Shown here one piece after another: positions 1-9,794 of a stretch of 64,000 nt of DNA. This DNA comes from Halomonas stenophila (GTDB lineage Bacteria; Pseudomonadota; Gammaproteobacteria; Pseudomonadales; Halomonadaceae): NCBI RefSeq assembly GCF_014192275.1, contig NZ_JACHXR010000001.1:248001-312000 (forward strand), given 5' to 3'. Every line of letters starts with the position of its first letter. Position 1 is the stretch's first letter. The notes beneath the pieces were generated by a model that was not told the DNA's origin, searched no databases, and saw only the letters and a list, made by a program, of their open reading frames with translations. A program made the position numbers and the translations under genes.

Positions 1-378
1 ATATCCTCCAGCCTGCGGTACCGTTGCCACATGGAAGGGGGCGCTGGCGACCACTATCTTCCGCGAGGGTGATGCTCGGGAGGATGAGACGCTGCCATCC
101 GACGGATAGGGAGCGGTCGGCATGCGTGTTGGGTGGAGAAGCGTTGCGGTACTGTGTGCAGCACCAGACAGTGATTCGGAGAAGAAGCCGGCATAATTTG
201 CACCAATTGGACATTTAGGCTGCGAGGCAGTAGGGTACGCCTCCCTCGGGCCGTACCGCTGTGCCTCACAGGTCCGACACCATCCCGCAACGGGATACGT
301 TGATCTCGCTACCACGATGACAGGTTCACCGGCACATTCGACTGTATAACGCCGGCGTCATCGCTAGAGAGGAAATCC
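1..378. other. No gene recognised at window start
   Basis: No convincing coding sequence lies here. The open frames on either strand lack family features and good ribosome sites. The stretch looks less GC-rich than the genes that follow. A TATAAC hexamer at 345-350 could be a -10 element for a transcript running into the short ORF at 379, but no good -35 lies 17 bases upstream. The region may be the promoter and leader of the symporter gene, or the tail of something outside the window. Confidence 0.4.
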
Positions 379-453
379 ATGTCGCCCCATTACGCCGATC
401 AGGGCCGCTGCATGCCGCGCCGCCCGCCACCGTTCCATCCCTTCCAGGGCTAA
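379..453 (+). CDS. Possible 24-residue upstream ORF before the symporter
   Basis: A 25-codon frame starts with ATG at 379 behind a strong purine-rich site (AGAGAGGAAATCC) and ends at TAA. The product is basic and proline-rich and ends PPPFHPFQG. I do not recognise it. It lies about 210 bases ahead of the symporter start, and the space between holds a small hairpin at 567-580 (CCGTG-CCAT-CACGG) followed by a short T-run. This layout is compatible with a leader peptide or attenuator, but could be chance. The ribosome site is the main support; there is no homology argument. Confidence 0.25.
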   Translation: MSPHYADQGRCMPRRPPPFHPFQG

Positions 454-662
454 CGTCGACCGACGACGTTTCGCGCCTCTGCCGTCACGACGGCCGACAC
501 CGCGCGCGCCATTTCCCCGGGTTCGAGCTTCCTAGCCGTCCGGGAGGACTGGGTCGTGCTTGTTCTCCGTGCCATCACGGCGGCTTTTCACCGCGCCCTA
601 CGCACGCCGGCGAGGGCTGGTGCGTGTGGCGCGCTTCCGTTCCACCCACCGAGGGATTGCCC

Positions 663-2363
663 TTGAACAACGCATCACTCCATCAATTCTCGACCCTGAC
701 GGTCATCCTGTTGATGCTTGCCTTCTATGGCGGCACCTACCTGATGACGCTCGGCATTCGCAAGAAGAAAGAGGATGCCGACGCCTTCATGGTGTCCAAC
801 CACCGCGTCGGCTTCGGCATCGGCGCGGCCAGCATGACCGCCACCTGGATCTGGGCAGCTTCCTTCTACGCCGCCGCCACCTCCGGCTACACCTACGGTG
901 TCTCGGGCCCGATCCACTATGGGCTGTGGGGGGCACTGATGATCCTGTTCATCTATCCTTTCGGACGCCGCTTCCGCAAGCTGGCTCCCAATGCCCACAC
1001 CCTGGGCGAGCTGATCCATGCCCGTCACGGTGCCTCCAGCCAGCTGATCCTGGCGCTGTCGAATCTGCTGGGCAGCATCATCAGCTTGATGGTGAATTTC
1101 ACCGCCGCCGGGGCCCTCGTCTCGGTGCTCTCGCCGCTCTCCTTCCAGGTCGGGGTGATCTTCGCCGGTGTCGGTGTGCTGCTCTATACCCTGTGGTCGG
1201 GCTTCCGCGCCTCGGTGCTGACCGACTTCGCCCAGCTGGTGGCGCTGATGGCCATCGCCGTGGTGATCATTCCCGCGGTCTTCTTCGCCATGGGGGGGCC
1301 GAGCGAGCTGGTGGCAGGCCTCGACAACCTGACCGCCGAGCAGGCCGACTTCTTCTCCGTCGACGCCATCCTCAACCAGGGCGCGCCGTTCTTCGTCGCC
1401 GTGCTGGCCTATGCCATCGGCAACCAGACCATTTCCCAGCGGCTGTTCGCGGTCAACGAGGACCACATCAAGCCGACCTTCCTGACCGCCACCGTGGGCT
1501 ACGGTGCCATCGTCATCGGCCTGGGCATGATCGGGCTGATGGCACTGACGCTGGGCATCGAGCCGCTGAACGGCGACATGAACAACCTGATCCCGCAGAT
1601 GGTATCGGGCTACCTGCCGCCGCTGTTCATCGCGTTGTTCTTCATCCTGGTGATCGGCTCGCTGTCCTCCACCGCCGACTCCGATCTCTCGGCGTTGTCG
1701 GCGATCATGATGGCCGATGTCTACGGCAAGAACATCGCCCGCGGCAAGGCCGACCCCCAGCGCATGCTGCTGGTGGGCCGGTTGACCATGATCATCGCCA
1801 CCGCGGTCGGCATCGTCTTCGCCAGCTTCTCGCTGGACATCCTGGTGATGCTGGTGTTCGTCGGCGCGCTGTGGGGCGCCATCGTCTTCCCGGTGATCGC
1901 CAGCTGCTTCTGGAGCCGGGTCACCAACGCCGCCTTCACCACTTCGGTGATCGTCGCCATGGTGACGTTCTGCCTGGCCCGCTTCGAGTGGCTGCCCCTG
2001 ACCGGCGTCATCGGCCTGGGCTTCGAGGTCCTGGCCAGCATCGGCGGCGGGACCATCATCGGTCTGATGGTGTTCGGCTTTCTCGGCCGCACCGCGGGCT
2101 TCATCGCCGGTGTGCTGGCGCTCGTGGCGATGCTGGTCTTCGCCACCGACTTCCTGCGTGACTACACCGTCCTGCTGGCCTCGTTGACCGCCTATGGCAC
2201 CAGCACCCTGGTATGCGTGGTGATGAGTCTGGCCAGCCGTGAGCGCTTCGACTTCGACTGCATTCGCGAGCGCGTCGGCGACTACGACGATCACCTCGCC
2301 GACGAGGAATCGGACGAGGCGACCGGCGATCTCGCCCCGGCGCCTCTCGCCACGCAGCACTGA
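663..2363 (+). CDS. Sodium:solute symporter family transporter
   Basis: An inner-membrane protein of 566 residues from the sodium:solute symporter (SSS) family, which couples Na+ entry to uptake of a small solute. The protein is almost wholly hydrophobic, with about 13 predicted membrane segments. It carries the family-type SLSSTADSDLSALSAI stretch around residue 340 and an acidic cytoplasmic tail. I place the start at TTG 663, because GAGGG lies 7 bases upstream; the upstream ATG at 624 has no ribosome site and would add a polar, non-membrane extension. The overall type resembles urea/polyamine-like SSS members, but the substrate cannot be read from sequence. It is followed 58 bases later by a tiny membrane protein, probably a partner subunit. 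Confidence 0.9.
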   Translation: MNNASLHQFSTLTVILLMLAFYGGTYLMTLGIRKKKEDADAFMVSNHRVGFGIGAASMTATWIWAASFYAAATSGYTYGVSGPIHYGLWGALMILFIYPFGRRFRKLAPNAHTLGELIHARHGASSQLILALSNLLGSIISLMVNFTAAGALVSVLSPLSFQVGVIFAGVGVLLYTLWSGFRASVLTDFAQLVALMAIAVVIIPAVFFAMGGPSELVAGLDNLTAEQADFFSVDAILNQGAPFFVAVLAYAIGNQTISQRLFAVNEDHIKPTFLTATVGYGAIVIGLGMIGLMALTLGIEPLNGDMNNLIPQMVSGYLPPLFIALFFILVIGSLSSTADSDLSALSAIMMADVYGKNIARGKADPQRMLLVGRLTMIIATAVGIVFASFSLDILVMLVFVGALWGAIVFPVIASCFWSRVTNAAFTTSVIVAMVTFCLARFEWLPLTGVIGLGFEVLASIGGGTIIGLMVFGFLGRTAGFIAGVLALVAMLVFATDFLRDYTVLLASLTAYGTSTLVCVVMSLASRERFDFDCIRERVGDYDDHLADEESDEATGDLAPAPLATQH

Positions 2364-2421
2364 TCCACTTCCCTGTCACCGTGGCGCCGGTGTGCCGGCG
2401 CCCACGAATCGGAGATCGACC

Positions 2422-2550
2422 ATGACGACACTCTTCGCCTTCTATGTTCTGATCTGGCCGGCCCTGACCCTGGGCGTGCTGGTGCTGATTTGTCGGGCGG
2501 TGCTGCGCGATCGACGCGAAGCCCGTCGACAGCACCGACAGCTTGTCTGA
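2422..2550 (+). CDS. Small transporter-associated membrane protein (42 aa)
   Basis: A 42-residue protein with a single hydrophobic segment at roughly residues 3-25 (FAFYVLIWPALTLGVLVLI) and a strongly basic tail (RDRREARRQHRQ) expected to face the cytoplasm. The start is ATG 2422 with GGAGA 6 bases upstream. It sits just downstream of the SSS symporter on the same strand. Tiny single-span proteins of this kind are known next to SSS and NSS carriers and are annotated as putative transporter small subunits. I infer the same role here: stabilising or assisting the carrier. A longer frame in phase starts inside the symporter gene but has no ribosome site. Confidence 0.7.
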   Translation: MTTLFAFYVLIWPALTLGVLVLICRAVLRDRREARRQHRQLV

Positions 2551-2605
2551 TGGTGTTGGTGCTGTTCGTCCGGGGACAGTGTCCGGTTGCGGTCCCGTCT
2601 TGCTC

Positions 2606-2631
2606 GTAAAGGAGGGAGTGAGAGCCTTTAC
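2606..2631. repeat. Inverted repeat GTAAAGG-N12-CCTTTAC
   Basis: A perfect 7-base dyad lies in the 205-base gap between the small transporter subunit and the 3' end of the copper ATPase. No T-run follows on either strand. A TACAAT hexamer overlaps its right arm at 2629-2634, but no plus-strand gene follows. It may be a weak terminator for the symporter operon or a leftover operator. Confidence 0.3.
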
Positions 2632-2729
2632 AATGTCTTGCAGGCCGATCTCATCCACCGGCATGGAGCATGGTGATGTGGTAGGAACCTCTAGCCGCTG
2701 ATCGTGTACCGCTTCGGTTCGGGCCTTGA

Positions 2730-2749
2730 ATACCCCTGCCCTAGGGTAT
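2730..2749. repeat. Inverted repeat ATACCC-N8-GGGTAT at copA 3' end
   Basis: A 6-base dyad, spanning ATACCCCTGCCCTAGGGTAT, lies 6 bases beyond the stop of the copper ATPase. It could act as a weak terminator, although no T-run follows. The TACCC/GGGTA arms also resemble operators of CsoR-type copper repressors, yet the site is downstream of copA rather than upstream. The operator reading is speculative. Confidence 0.3.
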
Positions 2750-2755
2750 GCCAAG

Positions 2756-5086
<2,331 letters not shown>

Positions 5087-5207
5087 GGCATCGTCTCCTT
5101 TGCTTCCCTGCATGGCGTTAATCTTTCCGACCTGTCCCGACGAGAGTGAACCGACAAGGGGGTATGCCGAGGGCGGCGCCGGGTTGCCGGCCGCCAACTC
5201 GTAGAAA

Positions 5208-5238
5208 GCTTAAATCCCTTGCGTTACCCAAGGGTCAA
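5208..5238 (-). promoter_or_regulatory. MerR/CueR-type copper-responsive promoter of copA
   Basis: Read on the minus strand: -35 TTGACC (5238-5233), a 19-base spacer holding the dyad CCCTTG-N7-CAAGGG (5216-5234), and -10 TTAAGC (5213-5208). The over-long 19-base spacer with a dyad between the two boxes is the hallmark of promoters untwisted by MerR-family activators, and the boxes match the layout of the E. coli copA promoter controlled by CueR. Transcription would start near 5201, leaving a leader of about 115 bases before the copA ATG. No merR/cueR gene lies in this window. Confidence 0.75.
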
Positions 5239-5388
5239 GCGAAGGAGGCGCGCGAAGGAGCGGCTAGCATCAAACCTTGATCGGCGTCATGCCTGTGCTG
5301 TCCAACGGGGCGTACGCCTAACCATCCCCTCTGTGCGTAGCGGGCGATGGAAAACGCGATCAGCTCGTCCATCGGGTCGATGGATGAC

Positions 5389-5943
5389 CTAGCCGCGTCG
5401 CCGCTTCATTCGACGAAATCCCAGCACGGCGGCGGCAATCGCCAGTAGCACCATCACGCCGAGCACCCAGGTCGGCGCATAGAAGGTGGTATAGAGCTCC
5501 CACCCCAGCAGGCGGGGCAGGGCGGAGAAGACGGTCGGGGCCCCGGCCAGGTGACCGCCCAGGGTTCCGGTCAGCGCGAACAGCCAGGCGCCCAGCAGTC
5601 CGAGCACCGCCAGTGCCAGGCCGCGCAGGCCGCTGAAGGCGTCTCGGCCGCCGACCCATACCAGCACGAGCAGCATGAGGTAGACCGCCAGGGACCAGAA
5701 GGCCATCAGCAGGTGGTTGCGCGTCAGCGGGCTGTGCAAGAGGGCCTCGAGGGACCAGACGCCATAGCCGCTGAGCAGGGAGGCCAGGGCCCCCAGCACA
5801 CCGAGGACCAGCACCGGCAGCAGGGCGGCCCGGCAGAGGTCGGCGGCCCGTCCCCTGGCCAGCACGCCGACCAGGATCATCAGGCTGGCCAGCGCCCAGA
5901 AGGCGACGGGAAAGTGGGCGAGCATATGGTGCATGCCGGTCAT
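5389..5943 (-). CDS. DUF2231-like multi-spanning membrane protein
   Basis: A 184-residue hydrophobic protein with about five membrane segments. It opens with MTGMHHMLAHFPVAFW, resembling the His-Pro/His-Phe-Pro start of DUF2231 membrane proteins. Histidines at the start of the first helix and near residue 70 could bind heme or metal; that is inference. Start ATG 5943 has GGGAGG 6 bases upstream and overlaps the stop of the preceding heme-binding gene as ATGA, so the two are probably translationally coupled. It shares the upstream Anr/FNR-type site. Function unknown; an electron-transfer or heme-handling partner of its neighbour is plausible. The family assignment is moderate. Confidence 0.75.
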   Translation of the reverse strand: MTGMHHMLAHFPVAFWALASLMILVGVLARGRAADLCRAALLPVLVLGVLGALASLLSGYGVWSLEALLHSPLTRNHLLMAFWSLAVYLMLLVLVWVGGRDAFSGLRGLALAVLGLLGAWLFALTGTLGGHLAGAPTVFSALPRLLGWELYTTFYAPTWVLGVMVLLAIAAAVLGFRRMKRRRG

Positions 5944-7367
5944 GGTGTGCCTCCCGGGTGACGGCGTCTGAAGGCGGGCAGCAGGCCGATGAACAGGCCG
6001 GCCAGCAACAGCAGGCCGGCGATCAGGGTCAGGGCCCACTGGCGCTGGATGGCGTCCTGGAACTCCATCTCCACCCCGTAGTGGGCCAGCTGGCGCTCGT
6101 CGTGGTGGGCCCGCACCGGGAGCCCCGCCGCGATGTCGTCGGCGCCGGCATGGGCCTCGCCGATCAGCAGCGGCCAGTCGACCTGGCCGGGATAGTAGAG
6201 CGTCAGGTCGAACCACGGCTGGGACCAGTCCGGCGTGCCCTCCGCCACCGGCGAGGCGAGGATGTCGGCCTCGCGCCCCAGGCCCAGGGCGTAGGGGAGC
6301 GACACGTAGTGCCAGCGGCTGCCCGTGGCGTTGCGGTGCACGGCGAAGGCCAGATCATAGCGCCCCTGCGGGGCGAAGGCCTTGTCGTCCGGCTGGCCGG
6401 TGTCAAGGTCGCGGACCAGGGTCACGTCCCAGTAGCCATCCGACCAGCGCGCGTCGCCGGCGACCCGGATATCGCCCCGGGAGCCCTCGCCCTCACGCAG
6501 CAGCCGGCGGGGGATGACGTCCCCCTCCTGCCAGTCGTGGTCGGGATCGAAGGGCACGGCGAAGGGCTCGGCGAGATAGTAGAGGCCATCGAAGTCGACG
6601 CGTTCGGCGGTGACATCCTCCCAGCGCAGGGCATGACGGCCGGTGGCCTCGGGGTCGAACATCCACTGGGGACGGGCATTCTCTGCGTCCCAGTTGGTGG
6701 TGTAGGGCCCCCGACCGGCGTCGCTGTGGCGATGCTCACCGACCCACTGGTCGTCCGACATGCCCACCGCATTGGAGCGGCCCGCCCGCCAGTGCCAGAG
6801 ATCGAGGAAGTAGCCGCTCGCCTGCTGGGCCGCCAGCTGAGGCTCGTCGACGACGCTGTCCCACTCGGCGACGTCGCGACGGGTTCCGGGCAGGTGCTTG
6901 CGCACCTCGGTCTGGCCGAGGGTCTCGCCCAGGTAGGGATGGGCGGCCACGGCCTCGGCTGGGGCCTCGTCGCTGAAGAAGCGCATGCGGTCGCCCACGG
7001 TGATGTAGCCGCCGTAGCGTCCGAAGTCGGGCACGGAGCCGTCGTCGACCAGCATGGTCACCCGGTCCTCGTAGGTGCCTTCCGGCTGGGGGCCGACGGT
7101 AGAGGCCCCATGGCGGACCCACTCGCCCTCCGTGTAGCGCAGCATGTCGTGATAGACATGCGGCCGCTCGGTCGGCCAGCGATAGCGGAACCAGATGCGT
7201 TCCCCGTCATGGGCCACCTTGACCTGCAGTGGCAAGGTCAGCCGATCGGGGATATAGAGGTTGCGGGCCGGGTCATCGTGGATCACCCCGCTTCCCTGGG
7301 TGACCCAGGCCAGTCCCAGGCCCACCAGGCCGCCGGCCAGGAGGAGAGGAATCGCCTTGTCGCTCAT
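5940..7367 (-). CDS. Ethylbenzene dehydrogenase-related heme-binding protein
   Basis: A 475-residue protein with an N-terminal membrane anchor or signal (residues 5-20), a long periplasmic region, and a C-terminal membrane helix (about 445-465) followed by a basic end. The soluble part resembles the heme-b-binding EB_dh fold of the gamma subunits of DMSO-reductase-family enzymes: beta-rich, with IWFRYRWPTERP early and repeated W/D-rich strands such as SDGYWDVTLVRDL. No molybdoenzyme catalytic subunit is nearby, so it probably acts as a stand-alone membrane-attached cytochrome. Start ATG 7367 has GGGAG upstream; the longer frame from 7412 is less likely. An Anr/FNR box about 60 bases upstream suggests expression under low oxygen. 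Confidence 0.8.
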   Translation of the reverse strand: MSDKAIPLLLAGGLVGLGLAWVTQGSGVIHDDPARNLYIPDRLTLPLQVKVAHDGERIWFRYRWPTERPHVYHDMLRYTEGEWVRHGASTVGPQPEGTYEDRVTMLVDDGSVPDFGRYGGYITVGDRMRFFSDEAPAEAVAAHPYLGETLGQTEVRKHLPGTRRDVAEWDSVVDEPQLAAQQASGYFLDLWHWRAGRSNAVGMSDDQWVGEHRHSDAGRGPYTTNWDAENARPQWMFDPEATGRHALRWEDVTAERVDFDGLYYLAEPFAVPFDPDHDWQEGDVIPRRLLREGEGSRGDIRVAGDARWSDGYWDVTLVRDLDTGQPDDKAFAPQGRYDLAFAVHRNATGSRWHYVSLPYALGLGREADILASPVAEGTPDWSQPWFDLTLYYPGQVDWPLLIGEAHAGADDIAAGLPVRAHHDERQLAHYGVEMEFQDAIQRQWALTLIAGLLLLAGLFIGLLPAFRRRHPGGTP

Positions 7368-7426
7368 GCCGGGCTCCCGCGGTGGAAGGGGTGCATTCAG
7401 CATAGCCAGCATTGGCGGCAGCGCCC

Positions 7427-7440
7427 TTGATTGCGGTCAA
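7427..7440 (-). promoter_or_regulatory. Anr/FNR-type box upstream of the EB_dh gene
   Basis: The sequence TTGATTGCGGTCAA matches the FNR/Anr consensus TTGAT-N4-ATCAA at nine of ten defined positions. It is centred about 66 bases upstream of the EB_dh start at 7367, a distance suited to an activating site with a short leader. It predicts oxygen-limited induction of the EB_dh/DUF2231 pair. The nearest plus-strand gene is far away, so the target is the minus-strand pair. Confidence 0.65.
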
Positions 7441-7618
7441 GCCTTCGACATGCATCGTAGTGGGCCAGCCGTAGCGGGCCTTGAATTGCCGGCGTTGGTG
7501 ATTGCGAACTTCACCATCGGCCGGGAGCGATCCCCAGCTTGAGTGGCGTGACCCTCATGTCACCGACATGATCGACGCGGACCGGAGAGTCGTCCCTCCG
7601 GCCCGTCGGCGCGCGGTA

Positions 7619-7638
7619 ATCGACCTCCTCAGGTCGAT
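7619..7638 (-). terminator. Hairpin at the stop of the cysteine-rich small gene
   Basis: A perfect 8-base stem with a 4-base loop (ATCGACCT-CCTC-AGGTCGAT) overlaps the stop codon of the small gene ending at 7629. No T-run follows on the minus strand, so it is a terminator or mRNA-end stabiliser only tentatively. It separates that gene from the EB_dh operon. Confidence 0.4.
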
Positions 7639-7853
7639 GCCGGGCGAGCTTCTCCCATCGCGCTTTGGTGGGAGACGTGCTCGGTGGCGCGACCGCAGTC
7701 CCGGCAGGTGATGCAGTAGCGGTTGCCTTCCAGGGGGCGCAGGTCGAAGGCCGCCCAGATGGGGCCTTCCTGGGCCCTGATCTCCGTGGCACCGCAGGGG
7801 CACATCACCATCCAGCGGCCCGCGGGGTCCGGCATCAGATCGATCTCTTGCAT
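7629..7853 (-). CDS. Small cysteine-rich (zinc-ribbon-like) protein
   Basis: A 74-residue protein with cysteines in two groups (MCPCGATEI near residue 18 and YCITCRDCG near residue 47), spaced like a zinc ribbon. The remainder is soluble, and the C-terminus is low in structure. The start is ATG 7853, supported by AAAAGGAG 9 bases upstream; the longer frame to 8075 has no family or ribosome-site support. I do not recognise the family. It lies upstream of, and on the same strand as, the EB_dh pair, but a 260-base gap with its own control site separates them, so co-transcription is doubtful. Confidence 0.7.
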   Translation of the reverse strand: MQEIDLMPDPAGRWMVMCPCGATEIRAQEGPIWAAFDLRPLEGNRYCITCRDCGRATEHVSHQSAMGEARPAST

Positions 7854-8395
7854 GCTCGAATTCTCCTTTTCTCGTCCTTCAGCATGCCGGAAGGGGCCAA
7901 TGGCCGATGTAGGAGATCGCGTATTCCGGCTGTACGCCTGGGCATATTCTTCTCGCGGGGCCACGGCCGTCGGGTTGATGACTGGCGTGATCGCTGCAGT
8001 GCAGGGAAGCGGGGCAAGGCTGCCAGGCGAGAAAGGTGCACCCGGGTCGTGGCGGTGATCGCCGACACGAGCCATCGTCGATCGCCTACGCGAGGGCGCG
8101 GCGATGGCGTGCAGCGGGGTGGTGCATCGGGTACCAGGCTACAGGGGTGATGCCAGTCCCCTCGTGTGCCGATGGATCCGGGTTCGATCTGCATAGGGCA
8201 TCATTCACCGAGCCCCCGGCCAGGGATCCGGCCGGGGGCTCGGTGTCGTCGTGACGCCATTCACCGCGATGCCGATTGCCGGCTTCGCCTTCGATCCGGT
8301 TGCCGGAAGCCTTGTCGTGTCCAACGGTCTTGCGCTCCTCGCCGGGGCCTGGCCTCGGGTGCCCCGCTGGATCGCTGGCCATGGCGTTGGCAGGC
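7854..8395. other. Gene-free gap between two minus-strand genes
   Basis: This 540-base gap lies between the small cysteine-rich gene and the SpoIIAA-like gene. Open frames here show no family features, no convincing ribosome sites and no sign of selection that I can read. It should contain the promoter of the small gene on its left and holds one very strong hairpin at 8208-8243. I see no RNA gene in it. Confidence 0.5.
8208..8243 (-). terminator. Strong 14-bp hairpin downstream of the SpoIIAA-like gene
   Basis: A perfect 14-base GC-rich stem (CCGAGCCCCCGGCC and its complement) with an 8-base loop lies about 150 bases beyond the stop of the SpoIIAA-like gene. Neither side has a real T-run. 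The stem is strong enough to end or protect a transcript, and it can work from either direction. Confidence 0.55.
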
Positions 8396-8794
8396 TCAGG
8401 CCATGGCGGTCGTCGGCGCCTCGGGCAGTTGCCGGACCCACTCCAGGGCAGTCGACTTCTCGCGGGTCGGGAAGGTCCGGATCTCCATGGCCTTGAACAG
8501 GCGGTTCTCGAGTCGCGTCAGGTGACGCACCCAATGCTTGTCGCTGAGCACCGCGGCTCGATAGTAGCGGTCCAGATCGCCGACCTGGGTGAGGGCATAG
8601 CCCAGGTCGCGGAGGAAGGCGGTGAACGTCATCCAGCGCATCTCGTCGAGCTCGGTGTAGAGGCTGACGCGGGGGTGGCTCTTCTTGACGGCCTCGATGG
8701 CCTCGATGGCCGGCTGCAGGTCGGCGGCGGTGACGCGACCGCTGACCCGCATCGCCACCACATGGTCGGCCCCCGGGGGTAGCAGTTCGAGCAT
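8396..8794 (-). CDS. SpoIIAA-like (STAS-superfamily) protein
   Basis: A 132-residue soluble protein of the SpoIIAA-like family. These are stand-alone, degenerate STAS-fold proteins whose ligands are largely unknown and which are sometimes linked to stress or membrane attachment. Typical features are the opening MLELLPPGADHVVAMRVSG, the alternating strand/helix pattern, and the LYTELDEMRWMTFTAF segment in the middle. The start at ATG 8794 is fixed by GAGGAGGT 7 bases upstream. The gene stands alone, divergent from the VOC protein gene 158 bases away. Confidence 0.8.
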   Translation of the reverse strand: MLELLPPGADHVVAMRVSGRVTAADLQPAIEAIEAVKKSHPRVSLYTELDEMRWMTFTAFLRDLGYALTQVGDLDRYYRAAVLSDKHWVRHLTRLENRLFKAMEIRTFPTREKSTALEWVRQLPEAPTTAMA

Positions 8795-8952
8795 CGCGGT
8801 TACCTCCTCGATCGGGGGTGGAAGGGTGTCTTTGCAGCATAGTTTCTCGCCAATGGACCGGCCGCCGAGGAGCCGGTTCCCGTCCGACAGTCGGTCACCG
8901 TCCGGAGACGGCGAGCGGCACTACACTGGGAGAAACGACCGGAGACAGTGCC

Positions 8953-9363
8953 ATGCAACCACGCATCAGCATGATTACCCTGGGCGTCACCGATCTGGCG
9001 CGGGCCGTGCGCTTCTATGAGCAGGGGCTCGGCTGGCCGCGTCTCGAGTCGCCTCCCGAGGTGGCGTTCTTTCCCCTGAACGGGACCTGGCTGGGCCTCT
9101 ATGGCCGTGAGGCGCTGGCCGAGGATGCCGGCGTGCCCGCCGAGGGCAGCGGCTTCAGCGGTGTCGCCCTGGCGCACAATGTCGCCAGCGAGGCCGAGGT
9201 GGAAGAGGTGCTGGCGCTGGCCGTGCAGGCCGGCGCGGAGGTGGTCAAGCCCGGGCAGAAGGTGTTCTGGGGCGGGTATTCCGGTTATTTTGCCGACCCC
9301 GATGGCCACCTCTGGGAGGTCGCCCACAATCCCTTCCTGTGGATCGGGCCAGGCGTCGAGTGA
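8953..9363 (+). CDS. VOC (glyoxalase/dioxygenase superfamily) protein
   Basis: A 136-residue vicinal-oxygen-chelate fold protein with two beta-alpha-beta-beta-beta modules. The first begins ISMITLGVTDLARAVRFYEQG. The second ends YFADPDGHLWEVAHNP, where the glutamate of WEV is the usual metal ligand. The conventional first histidine ligand is not evident, so metal use is uncertain. Start ATG 8953 has GGAGA 7 bases upstream; an earlier in-phase start at 8818 has no support. Substrate unknown. It is a single gene, convergent with the decayed RND pump. Confidence 0.85.
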   Translation: MQPRISMITLGVTDLARAVRFYEQGLGWPRLESPPEVAFFPLNGTWLGLYGREALAEDAGVPAEGSGFSGVALAHNVASEAEVEEVLALAVQAGAEVVKPGQKVFWGGYSGYFADPDGHLWEVAHNPFLWIGPGVE

Positions 9364-9381
9364 GCGGGAACCCGGCCGCTA

Positions 9382-9794
9382 TCAGTGTGGCGCCGGGTGA
9401 TCCCCCATCTCGCGGTCCAGGCGGCGAGCCACCTCGCCGGGCGAGCCGGTGCGACGGGCCAGCAGGTCGTAGGCCACCGGTACCACGAACCCGTGCCGGA
9501 CAGGGCCAGCCACAGCACCACGTCGGCGCCGGCATCGGCCTTCTGCACCTCGGGGGGCTCGGCCTCGTCCGGCAGGTTGCCGCGGGCGCCGGCGATGCGG
9601 TCCTCCAGCACCTGGGTGATGCGGGTCTCCACCACGCTGGCCGAGGCGCCGGGGTAGCGGGTATCGATGCCGACCACCGGCGGATCGATGGTGGGATATT
9701 CCTGCAGGGGCAGGCGGGTCAGGGCCAGCAGCCCGAAGGCCACGATCAGCGCGGCCAGCACCGGCCGCTGGACGGAGATGTCTGACAGGCGCAT
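9382..9794 (-). pseudogene. Remnant of an RND-family efflux permease
   Basis: Only about 137 codons remain of a pump normally over 1000 residues long. The first 60 or so are a normal RND N-terminus (MRLSDISVQRPVLAALIV, EYPTIDPPVVGIDTRYPG, VLEDRIAG). Then about 45 residues are missing in frame near 9595. A second stretch matches the porter region (NLPDEAEPPEVQKADAGAD). Near 9495 the frame changes and the sequence jumps to the extreme C-terminus (FVVPVAYDLLARRTGSPGEV, ending DHPAPH-stop at 9382). So both ends survive while nearly the whole centre is gone. The start codon overlaps the stop of the adaptor remnant as TGATG, preserving the old operon junction. Confidence 0.85.

Noticed and set aside
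560..2161. A long plus-strand frame overlapping the symporter in another phase
   Set aside because: The product is Arg/Gly/His-rich with no hydrophobic segments; it is a shadow of the symporter reading frame.
675..2360. A 561-codon open frame opposite the symporter gene
   Set aside because: Its translation is low-complexity (Gly, His, Asp, Gln, Glu rich), has no family features, and mirrors the GC-rich codon pattern of the symporter. The same applies to the long antisense frames opposite copA, mscK, dnaX, hrpA and the pst genes.
2600..2634. MerR-type promoter reading of the GTAAAGG/CCTTTAC dyad
   Set aside because: The plus-strand boxes TTGCTC and TACAAT are 23 bases apart and lead to no gene; on the minus strand the -10 is poor and no gene follows.
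7835..8194. Possible gene in the gap between the small cysteine-rich gene and the SpoIIAA-like gene
   Set aside because: Several frames are open, but none has a ribosome site, a recognisable motif or a plausible composition.
8160..8200. GGTTCGATC, resembling a tRNA T-loop
   Set aside because: No acceptor or anticodon stems can be formed around it; no tRNA is present.
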